Below, one piece after another: positions 15,244 to 21,871 of a stretch of 27,789 nucleotides of DNA. Positions within the stretch are counted from its first letter, which is position 1. The number at the start of each line of letters is the position of its first letter. Location of the stretch: the NCBI GenBank assembly GCA_023247155.1, contig JAHFGZ010000012.1, positions 1 through 27,789 of the forward strand, given 5' to 3'. The DNA comes from Candidatus Omnitrophota bacterium (GTDB taxonomy: Bacteria > Omnitrophota > Gorgyraeia > Aquiviventales > Aquiviventaceae). Made by a program: the position numbers and the translations under genes. The notes below the pieces were generated by a model, which saw only the letters and a list, made by a program, of their open reading frames with translations, was not told the origin of the DNA and did not search any database.

Positions 15244-16921
15244 GGGCAGACTCCAACTCCCAATAGCCGGTGAGCCGCTCGACCAGGCGTTTGAACAGCG
15301 GCGCGGCCACCACGCCGCCGAAGTACAACGGCCGCGGCTCATCCACGGACACGACGATGACAAACCGTGAGTCAGGCACCGGCCCAAAGCCAACGAAGGA
15401 AGCGACGAAACGGCTGTGGGAGTAGCGGCCGGTTGGCTCCAGCTTCTGAGCCGTCCCGGTTTTACCGGCCACCGTGAGGCCCTCGACCTTCGCCAGCTGG
15501 CCGGTGCCCGACTCGACAACTGCCACGAGGATGCGTTGAAGGGTGCTCGCCGTCTCCGGGTTGATGACCCGGACGCGCTCCGGGTCCCCGTGCGACCGGA
15601 CGGCGAGGCCGCCGGGTGTCTGGATGCGGTCCACGAGGTAGGGACGGACCCGCAGGCCGCCGTTGGCGATGACGGCGGTCATCACGGCCAGCTGGATCGG
15701 CGTGGCCGCGATCTCCTGCCCGATCGGAAGGATGTACGGCGAGAGCTTGGACCATCGCGCCGGCGGGCTCAGCAGACCCCGGACCTCCCCCGGGAAGTCG
15801 ATGCCGGTCTGCTGGCCAAACCCGAAGGCCCGGATATAGCGGTAGAGCTCATCCGGCGAAAGCCGCTGGGCCGCCTTGGACGTCCCGATGTTGGACGACA
15901 GCTTGATGACGTCATGGAACGTCAGGAGCCCGTGCGGCCGGTGGTCGTGGAGCACGTGACGGGCCACCGTGGGCCAGGAGCCGTCCTCGCAGAAGATCTG
16001 CTCATCGGGCGTGATCCGCCCTTCTTCCAATAACGCTGATGCGGTGACGATCTTGAAGATGCTCCCCGGCTCGAAGACGTCCGTCACGGCGCGGTTCCGG
16101 CGGTGCTCCGGCGGCGAGTCGGCCGGGGCGTTCGCGTCGTAGGCGGGGGCGTTGGCCATGGCCAGGATGGCGCCGGTGTCCGGATCCATGACGATGATGG
16201 AGCCGCCTTTCGCATGGTACTGCTTCACGCCCCAGGCCAGCGTCTCTTCGGCGACCTGCTGGACAATGCTGTCGATGGTCAGCACCAGATCGTCCCCATC
16301 CACCGGCTCGGACTGGACCGTCCAGGGCCCGATGAGCCGCTTGCCTCTGGCGTCCCGCAGCGTCGAGCGCCACCCCTCCTGCCCTCGCAGCATCCCGTCG
16401 AACGCCAGCTCCAGACTCTCCAGACCGCGTTGATCGATATCCACAAAGCCCAAGAGATGGCTGGCCAGCCGCCCCTGCGGGTAGACCCGCTTGGACTCCT
16501 CCAGGACCCCGACGCCTTCCTTGCGGAGGGCCAGGAGCTGCGGGGCCAGGGCCAGGTCCACTTGGCGGGCGACCCACACGAAGCCCTTGTTCTGTTCAAG
16601 CCGCCGCTGGATCATCCGGGGGTCCCGGTCCACGACCTTGGCCAAGCGCTTTGCCATGTCTGGCTTGGCCGTGATCTGACGCGCATTGGCGAACACGGAC
16701 GGCACCGAGGCGCTGACGGCCAGCACCCGCCCGTTCCGGTCCATGATGGCGCCGCGGTGCGCCCGGAGCGTCTCGTGTGCCTGATGCTGGGAGCGCGCGA
16801 AGGCGGCGTACCGGGGGCCGGCCAGCACCTGGAGCCACACGCAGCGTGCCCACAGGACGCCCATGCACGCCAGGCCCACCAAGAGGACCCCGATGATCCG
16901 GTCGTTCGTCGGGCGCACCAT
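15206..16921 (-). CDS. ftsI: septal peptidoglycan transpeptidase (PBP3/FtsI family)
   Basis: Class B penicillin-binding protein that crosslinks septal peptidoglycan with FtsW. It has one N-terminal membrane segment (about residues 8-28), then the pedestal domain (RGAIMDRNGRVLAVSASVPSVFAN). The transpeptidase domain carries the three active-site motifs: SIFK with catalytic serine about 287, SSN at 342-344 and KTG at 487-489. It has 571 residues and no PASTA domains. The chosen ATG at 16921 lies 4 bases after the ftsL stop; a longer reading overlaps ftsL and is arginine-rich with no family similarity. It could be called spoVD or pbpB in other lineages. It is flanked by ftsL and murE, the canonical position. 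Confidence 0.96.
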   Translation of the reverse strand: MVRPTNDRIIGVLLVGLACMGVLWARCVWLQVLAGPRYAAFARSQHQAHETLRAHRGAIMDRNGRVLAVSASVPSVFANARQITAKPDMAKRLAKVVDRDPRMIQRRLEQNKGFVWVARQVDLALAPQLLALRKEGVGVLEESKRVYPQGRLASHLLGFVDIDQRGLESLELAFDGMLRGQEGWRSTLRDARGKRLIGPWTVQSEPVDGDDLVLTIDSIVQQVAEETLAWGVKQYHAKGGSIIVMDPDTGAILAMANAPAYDANAPADSPPEHRRNRAVTDVFEPGSIFKIVTASALLEEGRITPDEQIFCEDGSWPTVARHVLHDHRPHGLLTFHDVIKLSSNIGTSKAAQRLSPDELYRYIRAFGFGQQTGIDFPGEVRGLLSPPARWSKLSPYILPIGQEIAATPIQLAVMTAVIANGGLRVRPYLVDRIQTPGGLAVRSHGDPERVRVINPETASTLQRILVAVVESGTGQLAKVEGLTVAGKTGTAQKLEPTGRYSHSRFVASFVGFGPVPDSRFVIVVSVDEPRPLYFGGVVAAPLFKRLVERLTGYWELESAHELTGSAARRHG

Positions 16922-16925
16922 CGCA

Positions 16926-17234
16926 TCAGTCGGACATCTCGTCGTGCGACGCCAGCCGGATCGGCCGCTCGGCGCGCGCCGAGAACGCGGGCAGCGTGGA
17001 GCGGGCGACCAGCTTGAGCCGCCGCTCCTCCGCCACCTGCGCCAGATGCGTCGGCGAGGCCAGCCCATCCACCTGGACGGTCAGCCACGTGACGTCCGTT
17101 TCCTTCGCATGGACGCGCTGCAGTCGTTCCCCGACGGCGTACCCCTTCAGGATGAGCGCATTGCGCTGGCTGACCCGCAGGAAGCCGATCCCCACCATCA
17201 CGGCGATGAGCGCAATCCAATGGCTCAGCCGCAT
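16926..17234 (-). CDS. ftsL: FtsL-like cell division protein
   Basis: Small bitopic protein of 102 residues. A short cytoplasmic start (MRLSHW) leads to a membrane helix at about residues 6-20 and then a periplasmic, heptad-like region (VGERLQRVHAKETDVTWLTVQVDGLASP, HLAQVAEERRLKLV) as expected for the FtsL/FtsB coiled coil. Primary sequence in this family is poorly conserved. The call rests on size, topology, the LASPTHLAQVAEERRLKL pattern, and position between rsmH and ftsI. FtsL links FtsQ with FtsW-FtsI in the divisome. The ATG overlaps the rsmH stop (TGATG). Confidence 0.85.
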   Translation of the reverse strand: MRLSHWIALIAVMVGIGFLRVSQRNALILKGYAVGERLQRVHAKETDVTWLTVQVDGLASPTHLAQVAEERRLKLVARSTLPAFSARAERPIRLASHDEMSD

Positions 17235-18154
17235 CAGCGCTTCTCGATGGCGCGGAGCTTCGCGGACCGCGCCCGGGGGTTGCGCGCCACCTCCACCGGG
17301 GATGGGCGGACCGGTTTCTTCGTCAACACCGTCCAGCGGTGCTCGCGCGCGCCCGAAAGGAACGCGTGCTTGACGAGCCGGTCTTCCAGCGAGTGGAAGG
17401 TGAGCACCACGGCGCGCCCCCCGGAGCTCAAGACCGCATCCAGGTGCCCCAGGAGCGTCTCCAACGCGCCCAGCTCGTCGTTGACCGCCATTCGAAGCGC
17501 CTGGAAGGTGCGCGTCGCCGCGTGCAGCCGCCCGTGCCGCGCGGTGGGGGGCACGGCCTCGGCCACCACCCGAGCCAGCTGCGTGGTCGTCGTCAGGCGG
17601 CGGTCCTCCCGGGCCCGCACGATGGCGCGGGCGATCCGGCGGGCGAACCGCTCTTCGCCCAGCGTCTCCAGGAGCCGCGCCAGGTCGTCGGCCGCCAGCT
17701 CGTTGACAATCGCTTCGGCGGTCGCCTCCTGCCCGCGGTCCATCCGCATGTCCAGCGGGCCTTCCCTGGAAAAGCTGAAGCCCCGCTCGGCGCGATCCAC
17801 CTGAAGGCTCGACATCCCGAGGTCCAGCAGCAGGCCGTCCACGCGGGGGATCCCCAGATCCTGAAGGATGGTGGGCAGCTGGCGGTAGTTCTCGCGGATG
17901 AGGGTCACCTGCGGTTCAAAGTCGGCCAGGCGTTTGCGGGCCAGCTCGAGCGCGTCCTGGTCCCGCTCGATCCCCACCAGCCTGCCGTTCGGCAGCAGGC
18001 GGGGCAGGATCATCACGCCATGGCCCCCCATTCCCAGCGTCCCATCCACCACGATCGCGCCCGGACGGGGGGTGAGCGCCTGAAGGACCTCCGCGCCCAT
18101 CACGGGCTGGTGCCACTGGGGAGCCGGCGCCTCGCTCATCAGGATGGCCCGCAT
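17234..18154 (-). CDS. rsmH: 16S rRNA (cytosine(1402)-N(4))-methyltransferase
   Basis: SAM-dependent methyltransferase (MraW) that modifies C1402 of 16S rRNA near the P site. The SAM-binding loop is VVDGTLGMGGHGVMILPRL (about residues 37-55), followed by VGIERDQDALELARKRL, DGLLLDLGMSSLQVDRAERGFSFS and EGPLDMRMDR. Then come LGEERFARRIARAIVRARE, AATRTFQALRMAVNDEL and VVLTFHSLEDRLVKH. It has 306 residues. The start overlaps the mraZ stop by one base (TAATG); a second ATG at residue 6 is an alternative. It stands second in the dcw operon, as is nearly universal. Confidence 0.97.
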   Translation of the reverse strand: MRAILMSEAPAPQWHQPVMGAEVLQALTPRPGAIVVDGTLGMGGHGVMILPRLLPNGRLVGIERDQDALELARKRLADFEPQVTLIRENYRQLPTILQDLGIPRVDGLLLDLGMSSLQVDRAERGFSFSREGPLDMRMDRGQEATAEAIVNELAADDLARLLETLGEERFARRIARAIVRAREDRRLTTTTQLARVVAEAVPPTARHGRLHAATRTFQALRMAVNDELGALETLLGHLDAVLSSGGRAVVLTFHSLEDRLVKHAFLSGAREHRWTVLTKKPVRPSPVEVARNPRARSAKLRAIEKR

Positions 18155-18591
18155 TATTCCAACAGCACGCGTTCGGCGATCTCCTCAAAGCTCTGCCGCG
18201 ACCCCTCGTAGAAGGCCTGCCACTGCTCCTTGGCCCAGACCTCCATCCGGGTCGACACCCCGACGATGACGACGTCCTGCTTGATCCGGGCGAACTCCTT
18301 GAGGGTCCTGGGGATCAGCAGGCGCCCGAGCCGGTCGACGGTCACCTCCGAGGCCCCGGAAAAAAACAGCCGGTTGAATTTCCGTCCCTCGGCCTTGGTG
18401 AAGGGGATCTGCTTGAAGCGGTTCTCGGCGTCCCGCCATTCGGACTCGGGGAACAGGAAGAGACAGCCGTCGAGGCCGCGGGTGAGGAAGAGCGCGTTGA
18501 CGTCGTGCTCCTTGAGGGCCTGGCGGAACTTGGCGGGGATGATCAGGCGGCCTTTGCGGTCTATCGTGTGTTCGTACTCGCCGTAAAACAT
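18154..18591 (-). CDS. mraZ: transcriptional regulator MraZ
   Basis: DNA-binding protein that heads the dcw operon and usually represses it by binding direct repeats upstream of its own gene. It has two tandem SpoVT-AbrB-like halves, each with the DxxxR signature: TIDRKGRLIIPAKFR near residue 9 and TVDRLGRLLIPRTLKEF near residue 78. It has 145 residues, the normal length. The ATG at 18591 has GAGAGG about 10 bases upstream; a TTG one codon earlier is less likely. A clear promoter and three operator repeats precede it (18634-18699). The ring-forming family member fits autoregulation here. Confidence 0.96.
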   Translation of the reverse strand: MFYGEYEHTIDRKGRLIIPAKFRQALKEHDVNALFLTRGLDGCLFLFPESEWRDAENRFKQIPFTKAEGRKFNRLFFSGASEVTVDRLGRLLIPRTLKEFARIKQDVVIVGVSTRMEVWAKEQWQAFYEGSRQSFEEIAERVLLE

Positions 18592-18633
18592 CAACGGTCA
18601 TCCTCTCGCCTACACCTCAAGGCGTCAGATGCT

Positions 18634-18660
18634 CCACTTCCTTCCACTTTGCTCCACAAT
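18634..18660 (-). promoter_or_regulatory. MraZ operator: three direct repeats with 10-base period
   Basis: On the minus strand three 7-base boxes follow at exact 10-base spacing: ATTGTGG, AAAGTGG, GAAGTGG, each separated by three bases. This matches the known MraZ recognition scheme, described as TGGGN repeats with 5-base spacing in E. coli and AAAGTG[T/G]-N3 repeats in Mycoplasma. The boxes lie a few bases downstream of the expected transcription start and upstream of mraZ, so bound MraZ would block promoter clearance. Confidence 0.8.
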
Positions 18661-18669
18661 GACGTCCAA

Positions 18670-18699
18670 ACTATACCCGCCGCACCCCTGCATTGTCAA
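18670..18699 (-). promoter_or_regulatory. sigma-70-type promoter of the dcw operon
   Basis: A perfect -35 TTGACA (18694-18699) and -10 TATAGT (18670-18675; five of six consensus bases) are separated by 18 bases on the minus strand. The expected start is near 18663, just upstream of the MraZ boxes and about 70 bases before the mraZ ATG. The upstream flank (18703-18730) is unusually A/T-rich and may act as an UP element. Confidence 0.85.
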
Positions 18700-18702
18700 G
18701 CC

Positions 18703-18729
18703 AAAAAGGAATAAATGTTATGCAACATT
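18703..18729 (-). terminator. possible weak terminator or AT-rich palindrome after ribF
   Basis: On the minus strand a 6-base-arm hairpin AATGTT-GCAT-AACATT (18714-18729) is followed by TATTCCTTTTT. It lies between the ribF stop and the dcw promoter. The stem has no G/C support apart from one pair per arm, so termination would be weak. It may instead be a regulator site or the UP region of the mraZ promoter. Confidence 0.3.
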
Positions 18730-18797
18730 ATGTGGCGCTAAGCGGTTGGGACGAGCGGCGAGGGAACGCCGGAGGGACTGGTGAGGCGAAGAGCGGA

Positions 18798-19754
18798 CTA
18801 GGTGAGCCGGGGGAACACGCGGCGCGCGCGTGCCAGGTCGCGGCGGACCTGCTGGTAAAGCGCCTCGGGGCTGGGGAAACAGCGCTCGCTGCGCAAGCGA
18901 GCCAGCAGCGACACCGAGACGGAGCGGCCCATGAGCGTGCCGGAGAAGCCGAGGAGATGCACTTCACAGACCAGCGGGCTGGCCCCGAAGGTCGGGCGGA
19001 TGCCGAGATTCATCACGCCGCGGAAGGCGCGTGGCCGGCCTGCGCAGCGGAGGAGGACCGCGTACACGCCGGTGGGCGGCAGGACGTGCGGCGAAAGCCT
19101 CACGTTCGCCGTCGGGACGTGGAACCTGCGTCCGCGCCCGGCGCCACGGACGACCCGGCCGTACAGGGCCGGGGCGCGCCCCAGCAGCCGCCGGGCCAGC
19201 CCCAGCTGTCCCTTGGCGATGAACCGCCGGATGCGCGAACTGGAAATCGGTTCGCCGCCGTCGGTCATCTGCCGGACCGGGGTCACCTGCATGCCGCAGC
19301 GCGGCCCGAGCGCGCGCAGGACCTCCATGTCTCCTCGGCGGTTTCGGCCGAACGCAAACGCCTCCCCGACGACCAGCACCTCGGCGTGCAAGCGGCCGAC
19401 CAGGATCCGCCTGATGAACTGCGCGGCCGTCATCCGGGCAAACCGCCTCGTGAACGGAATGATCCACACCACATCCGCGCCAAGCCCCTGCAGATGCCCC
19501 AGCCGCTCGTGGAGCGGCATGAGCGCCGGCTGCGCGCCGGCCGGATTCAGGACGGCCTGCGGGTCGGGATCAAACGTGAGAACGACGCTCGTGCCCCGTC
19601 GATGGCGCGCCATCCGGACGGCGGAGCGGATGAGGTGCTGGTGGGCGCGATGGACCCCGTCGAACATGCCGACGGCGACGACGGCGCGCAGCGGCGGCCG
19701 CGTCAGCGCGTGAAGCCCCCGGAGGATGCGTCCGCGTCGCGTGTGAGGCGTCAT
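18798..19754 (-). CDS. ribF: bifunctional riboflavin kinase / FAD synthetase
   Basis: Converts riboflavin to FMN and FMN to FAD. The N-terminal nucleotidyltransferase domain has VAVGMFDGVHRAHQHLI (residues 26-42), VLTFDPDP, VVGEAFAFGRNRRGD and the ISSSRIRRFI signature at about 170-179. The C-terminal kinase domain has the flavin/ATP motif PTAN (214-217), LPPTGVYAV, MNLGIRPTF and EVHLLGF with the catalytic glutamate at about 264. It has 318 residues. The ATG overlaps the truB stop (ATGA). The truB-ribF pair is a frequent neighbourhood in bacteria. Confidence 0.96.
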   Translation of the reverse strand: MTPHTRRGRILRGLHALTRPPLRAVVAVGMFDGVHRAHQHLIRSAVRMARHRRGTSVVLTFDPDPQAVLNPAGAQPALMPLHERLGHLQGLGADVVWIIPFTRRFARMTAAQFIRRILVGRLHAEVLVVGEAFAFGRNRRGDMEVLRALGPRCGMQVTPVRQMTDGGEPISSSRIRRFIAKGQLGLARRLLGRAPALYGRVVRGAGRGRRFHVPTANVRLSPHVLPPTGVYAVLLRCAGRPRAFRGVMNLGIRPTFGASPLVCEVHLLGFSGTLMGRSVSVSLLARLRSERCFPSPEALYQQVRRDLARARRVFPRLT

Positions 19755-20467
19755 GGCCGGCTGCGGATGGCGGCCGCCTCGCCGGGCGTCACCGGACGCA
19801 GCTCGCGTGCCACGGCCTCAGCGCCCTGCTGGGCGATCCAGTCAAGCGGCCTGGCCTCCTCGAGGCTCCACGTCCCGACGCGCAGCCGCACCAGGCCCGC
19901 GAGGTGGCCCACTGTGCCCAGCCGCTCGGCGATGGATTCGGCGAGGCTCCGGACATACGTGCCGGATGAGCAGCGGATCCGGAATGTGATGGTCTCGCGG
20001 TCGCAGGCGATCAGGGTGATGTCGGACAGCTGCACCGGCCGCGCCGCGAGCGTGACCGGCCGCTGCCGGCGCGCCCACCAGTAGGCCGGGCGTCCCCGAA
20101 CCTTCACCGCGCTGTAGGCGGGCGGGATCTGCAGGAGCGTCCCCTCGAACGAGGCGAGGATGTCGGCGACGCGTGAGCGGTCCAGCGCGGGAATGGGGGC
20201 GGTGCGCACGGCTCGTCCCGCGGCGTCGCCGGTATCCGTCTGCGTGCCCAGCCGGACCACGGCCTCGTACGTCTTGTCGTGCCCCTGGAAGGCCTGCTGG
20301 TGCTTCGTGGCCGGCCCGACGAGCAGGATGAGGAGCCCGCGGGCGATCGGGTCCAGCGTGCCGGTATGGCCGATCCGCTTGATGCCGAGCTTGCGGCGGA
20401 CGACTTGCACGACGTCGTGCGAGGTCATCCCCGCGGGCTTGTTGACGAGCAGGGCGCCCTCCACCAT
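19751..20467 (-). CDS. truB: tRNA pseudouridine(55) synthase
   Basis: Makes pseudouridine 55 in the T-loop of tRNAs. The N-terminus GALLVNKPAGMTSHDVV leads to the catalytic stretch KRIGHTGTLDPIARGLLILLVG with the nucleophilic aspartate at residue 39. KTYEAVVRLGTQTDTGDAAG, PPAYSAVKVRGRPAYWWAR and CSSGTYVRSLAESIAERL follow. It has 238 residues, on the short side, without a separate PUA domain. The ATG is 2 bases after the rbfA stop. Confidence 0.96.
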   Translation of the reverse strand: MVEGALLVNKPAGMTSHDVVQVVRRKLGIKRIGHTGTLDPIARGLLILLVGPATKHQQAFQGHDKTYEAVVRLGTQTDTGDAAGRAVRTAPIPALDRSRVADILASFEGTLLQIPPAYSAVKVRGRPAYWWARRQRPVTLAARPVQLSDITLIACDRETITFRIRCSSGTYVRSLAESIAERLGTVGHLAGLVRLRVGTWSLEEARPLDWIAQQGAEAVARELRPVTPGEAAAIRSRP

Positions 20468-20469
20468 GC

Positions 20470-20823
20470 CTATCCGCCCGTGGGCTTCTTGAGCTGTTCG
20501 AACGTGTCCGACAGCGCCACCGACCTCTCGATGGACGCGTCGTACCGGAAGACGAGCTCAGGGATGACCTTGAGGCGGAACCGCTTCTTGAGCAGCCCGT
20601 GGATGAACCGTGCCGCGCGGTCCAACGCGTCCTGCGAGCTCTCGCGCTCGCCCGCGCCGCCGAGGCAGCTGAACAGCGCCTTCGCGTGCCGCAGGTCGTT
20701 GGACAGCTCGATCCGGGTGATCGTCACGAACCCCAGCTGGGGATCCTTCAGCTCCTGGTGGATGATCGTCGCGATCTCCTGCTGGAGCTGCCCGGCCAGG
20801 CGCGCCATCCGGTTGGTCTGCAT
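20470..20823 (-). CDS. rbfA: 30S ribosome-binding factor A
   Basis: Small KH-fold protein needed for late maturation of the 30S subunit and 16S rRNA processing. The family pattern RMARLAGQLQQEIATIIHQELKDPQLGFVTITRIELSNDLRHAKALFS is followed by RAARFIHGLLKKRFRLKVIPELVFRYDASIERS. It has 117 residues. It starts 2 bases after the DUF503 gene stop and is followed by truB. In many bacteria this order is preceded by nusA and infB, which are absent from the window. Confidence 0.96.
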   Translation of the reverse strand: MQTNRMARLAGQLQQEIATIIHQELKDPQLGFVTITRIELSNDLRHAKALFSCLGGAGERESSQDALDRAARFIHGLLKKRFRLKVIPELVFRYDASIERSVALSDTFEQLKKPTGG

Positions 20824-20824
20824 C

Positions 20825-21106
20825 TCACCAGTACTCCTGTTCGACGCGAATCAGCTCCACCAGGCGGGTGGCCCGCAGCCACTCCGTCGCTTCGGCGAGG
20901 AGCCCTTCGATGTACGCCCGCTGCTCGCCGAGCGTCGAGACGCCGATGGTCGCGCGCTGCCACGTCTCGTTCGGGTCGAGCTCGGCCACCGCCACATTGA
21001 ACCGCCCCCGGAGCTGGTCCTTGAGGCTCTTGATGACCGACCGCTTGTCCTTGAGCGACTGGGCGGTCGGCACGTGGACCTCAACCTGCAAGACGCCGAT
21101 GACCAT
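20825..21106 (-). CDS. ylxP: YlxP-like DUF503 family protein
   Basis: Protein of 93 residues with the DUF503 pattern: MVIGVLQVEVHVPTAQSLKDKRSVIKSLKDQLRGRFNVAVAEL, then TWQRATIGVSTLGEQRAYIEGLL and the tail RLVELIRVEQEYW. It is a small ferredoxin-like-fold protein that in many bacteria lies between infB and rbfA and is presumed to help ribosome or RNA metabolism; its biochemical role is unclear. Here it keeps its place before rbfA but follows a nucleotidyltransferase gene rather than infB, with a 3-base gap. Confidence 0.9.
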   Translation of the reverse strand: MVIGVLQVEVHVPTAQSLKDKRSVIKSLKDQLRGRFNVAVAELDPNETWQRATIGVSTLGEQRAYIEGLLAEATEWLRATRLVELIRVEQEYW

Positions 21107-21109
21107 CGC

Positions 21110-21871
21110 TCAGGCCGCGTCCGACGACGAGTTGAGCAGCGCGGCCAGCTCCTCATAGCACGCGAGGGGATCCGGCTCCTCGCGCATCCGGTCCAGCTCC
21201 CGGCGCAGCCGCCCCGCGTTGAGCCACCCGAGCGCCCCGGCGGCCACGGCCTCCCGCGCGGCGCGCCGCGTCGCGGGCTCCGACCGCAACCCGAAGCGGT
21301 GCGCGAACCGGATCCCCCGCAGCAGCCGGCTGGGATCATCCAGGAAGCTCCGGGTGTGCAGGACGCGCAGGCACCGCTGCCGCAGGTCCCGGGCGCCGTG
21401 AAACGGATCCGCGAGCGCCCCGAATCGGGCGGGGCCCAATGCGGCGGCTATCGCGTTGATGGTGAAGTCGCGGCGGAAGAGGTCATCCCCCAGCGTCCCG
21501 GCGGCGACCTTCGGGTAGGCCGCGGGCCTGGCGTAGGTCTCCCGCCGGCAGGTGGCGAAGTCGACCCGCAGCGGCCCTCCGGGCCGGCCGCCATGTCCTT
21601 GACGGCGCAGCCGCTGCGTGGCGGTCCCGAACTGCCGGTGGACCGTCAGCGTGCCGCCGAGGGCGCGAGCCGCCGCTTGAGCCACCGCGATGCCGTCGCC
21701 TTCCACCGTCACGTCGAGATCCGGCGTGCCGGTGAGGCCGAACAGCCAATCGCGCACGCAGCCTCCGACCGCGTACGCCCGCATGCCGCGCTCATCGGCC
21801 AGCCGGCCGATCGCGCGCAGGAGCGGCTCAACCCGACGAGGGATCTGAACGTGCCTGGCGGTCATTGGCAT
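21110..21871 (-). CDS. short class II tRNA nucleotidyltransferase / poly(A) polymerase-like protein
   Basis: Belongs to the CCA-adding enzyme/poly(A) polymerase family. The head domain has YAVGGCVRDWLFG (residues 33-45), the metal-binding DLD at 51-53, RVDFATCRRETY and LGDDLFRRDFTINAIA (127-142). The neck region has FLDDPSRLLRGIRFAHRFGL and RLRRELDRM. At 253 residues it stops soon after the neck, whereas full CCA-adding enzymes and PcnB usually exceed 370; it lacks body, tail and HD domains. A Gly/Arg-rich insertion (about residues 90-100) interrupts the normal spacing before RVDFAT. The ATG overlaps the xerC stop by one base. Whether it adds CCA, CC, A or poly(A) cannot be told. Confidence 0.85.
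   Translation of the reverse strand: MPMTARHVQIPRRVEPLLRAIGRLADERGMRAYAVGGCVRDWLFGLTGTPDLDVTVEGDGIAVAQAAARALGGTLTVHRQFGTATQRLRRQGHGGRPGGPLRVDFATCRRETYARPAAYPKVAAGTLGDDLFRRDFTINAIAAALGPARFGALADPFHGARDLRQRCLRVLHTRSFLDDPSRLLRGIRFAHRFGLRSEPATRRAAREAVAAGALGWLNAGRLRRELDRMREEPDPLACYEELAALLNSSSDAA

Noticed and set aside
17540..17560. Peptide VPPTARHG in RsmH resembling the PPT motif of the palindromic insertions
   Set aside because: There is no matching GGTGGGG arm, and the segment fits the variable stretch before the conserved AATRTFQALR motif of RsmH.
21572..21586. Hairpin CGGCCC-TCC-GGGCCG in the nucleotidyltransferase gene, at a Gly/Arg-rich insertion
   Set aside because: It sits at an apparent insertion and could be a distant fourth member, but the stem is only 6 bp and the sequence pattern does not match the other three.
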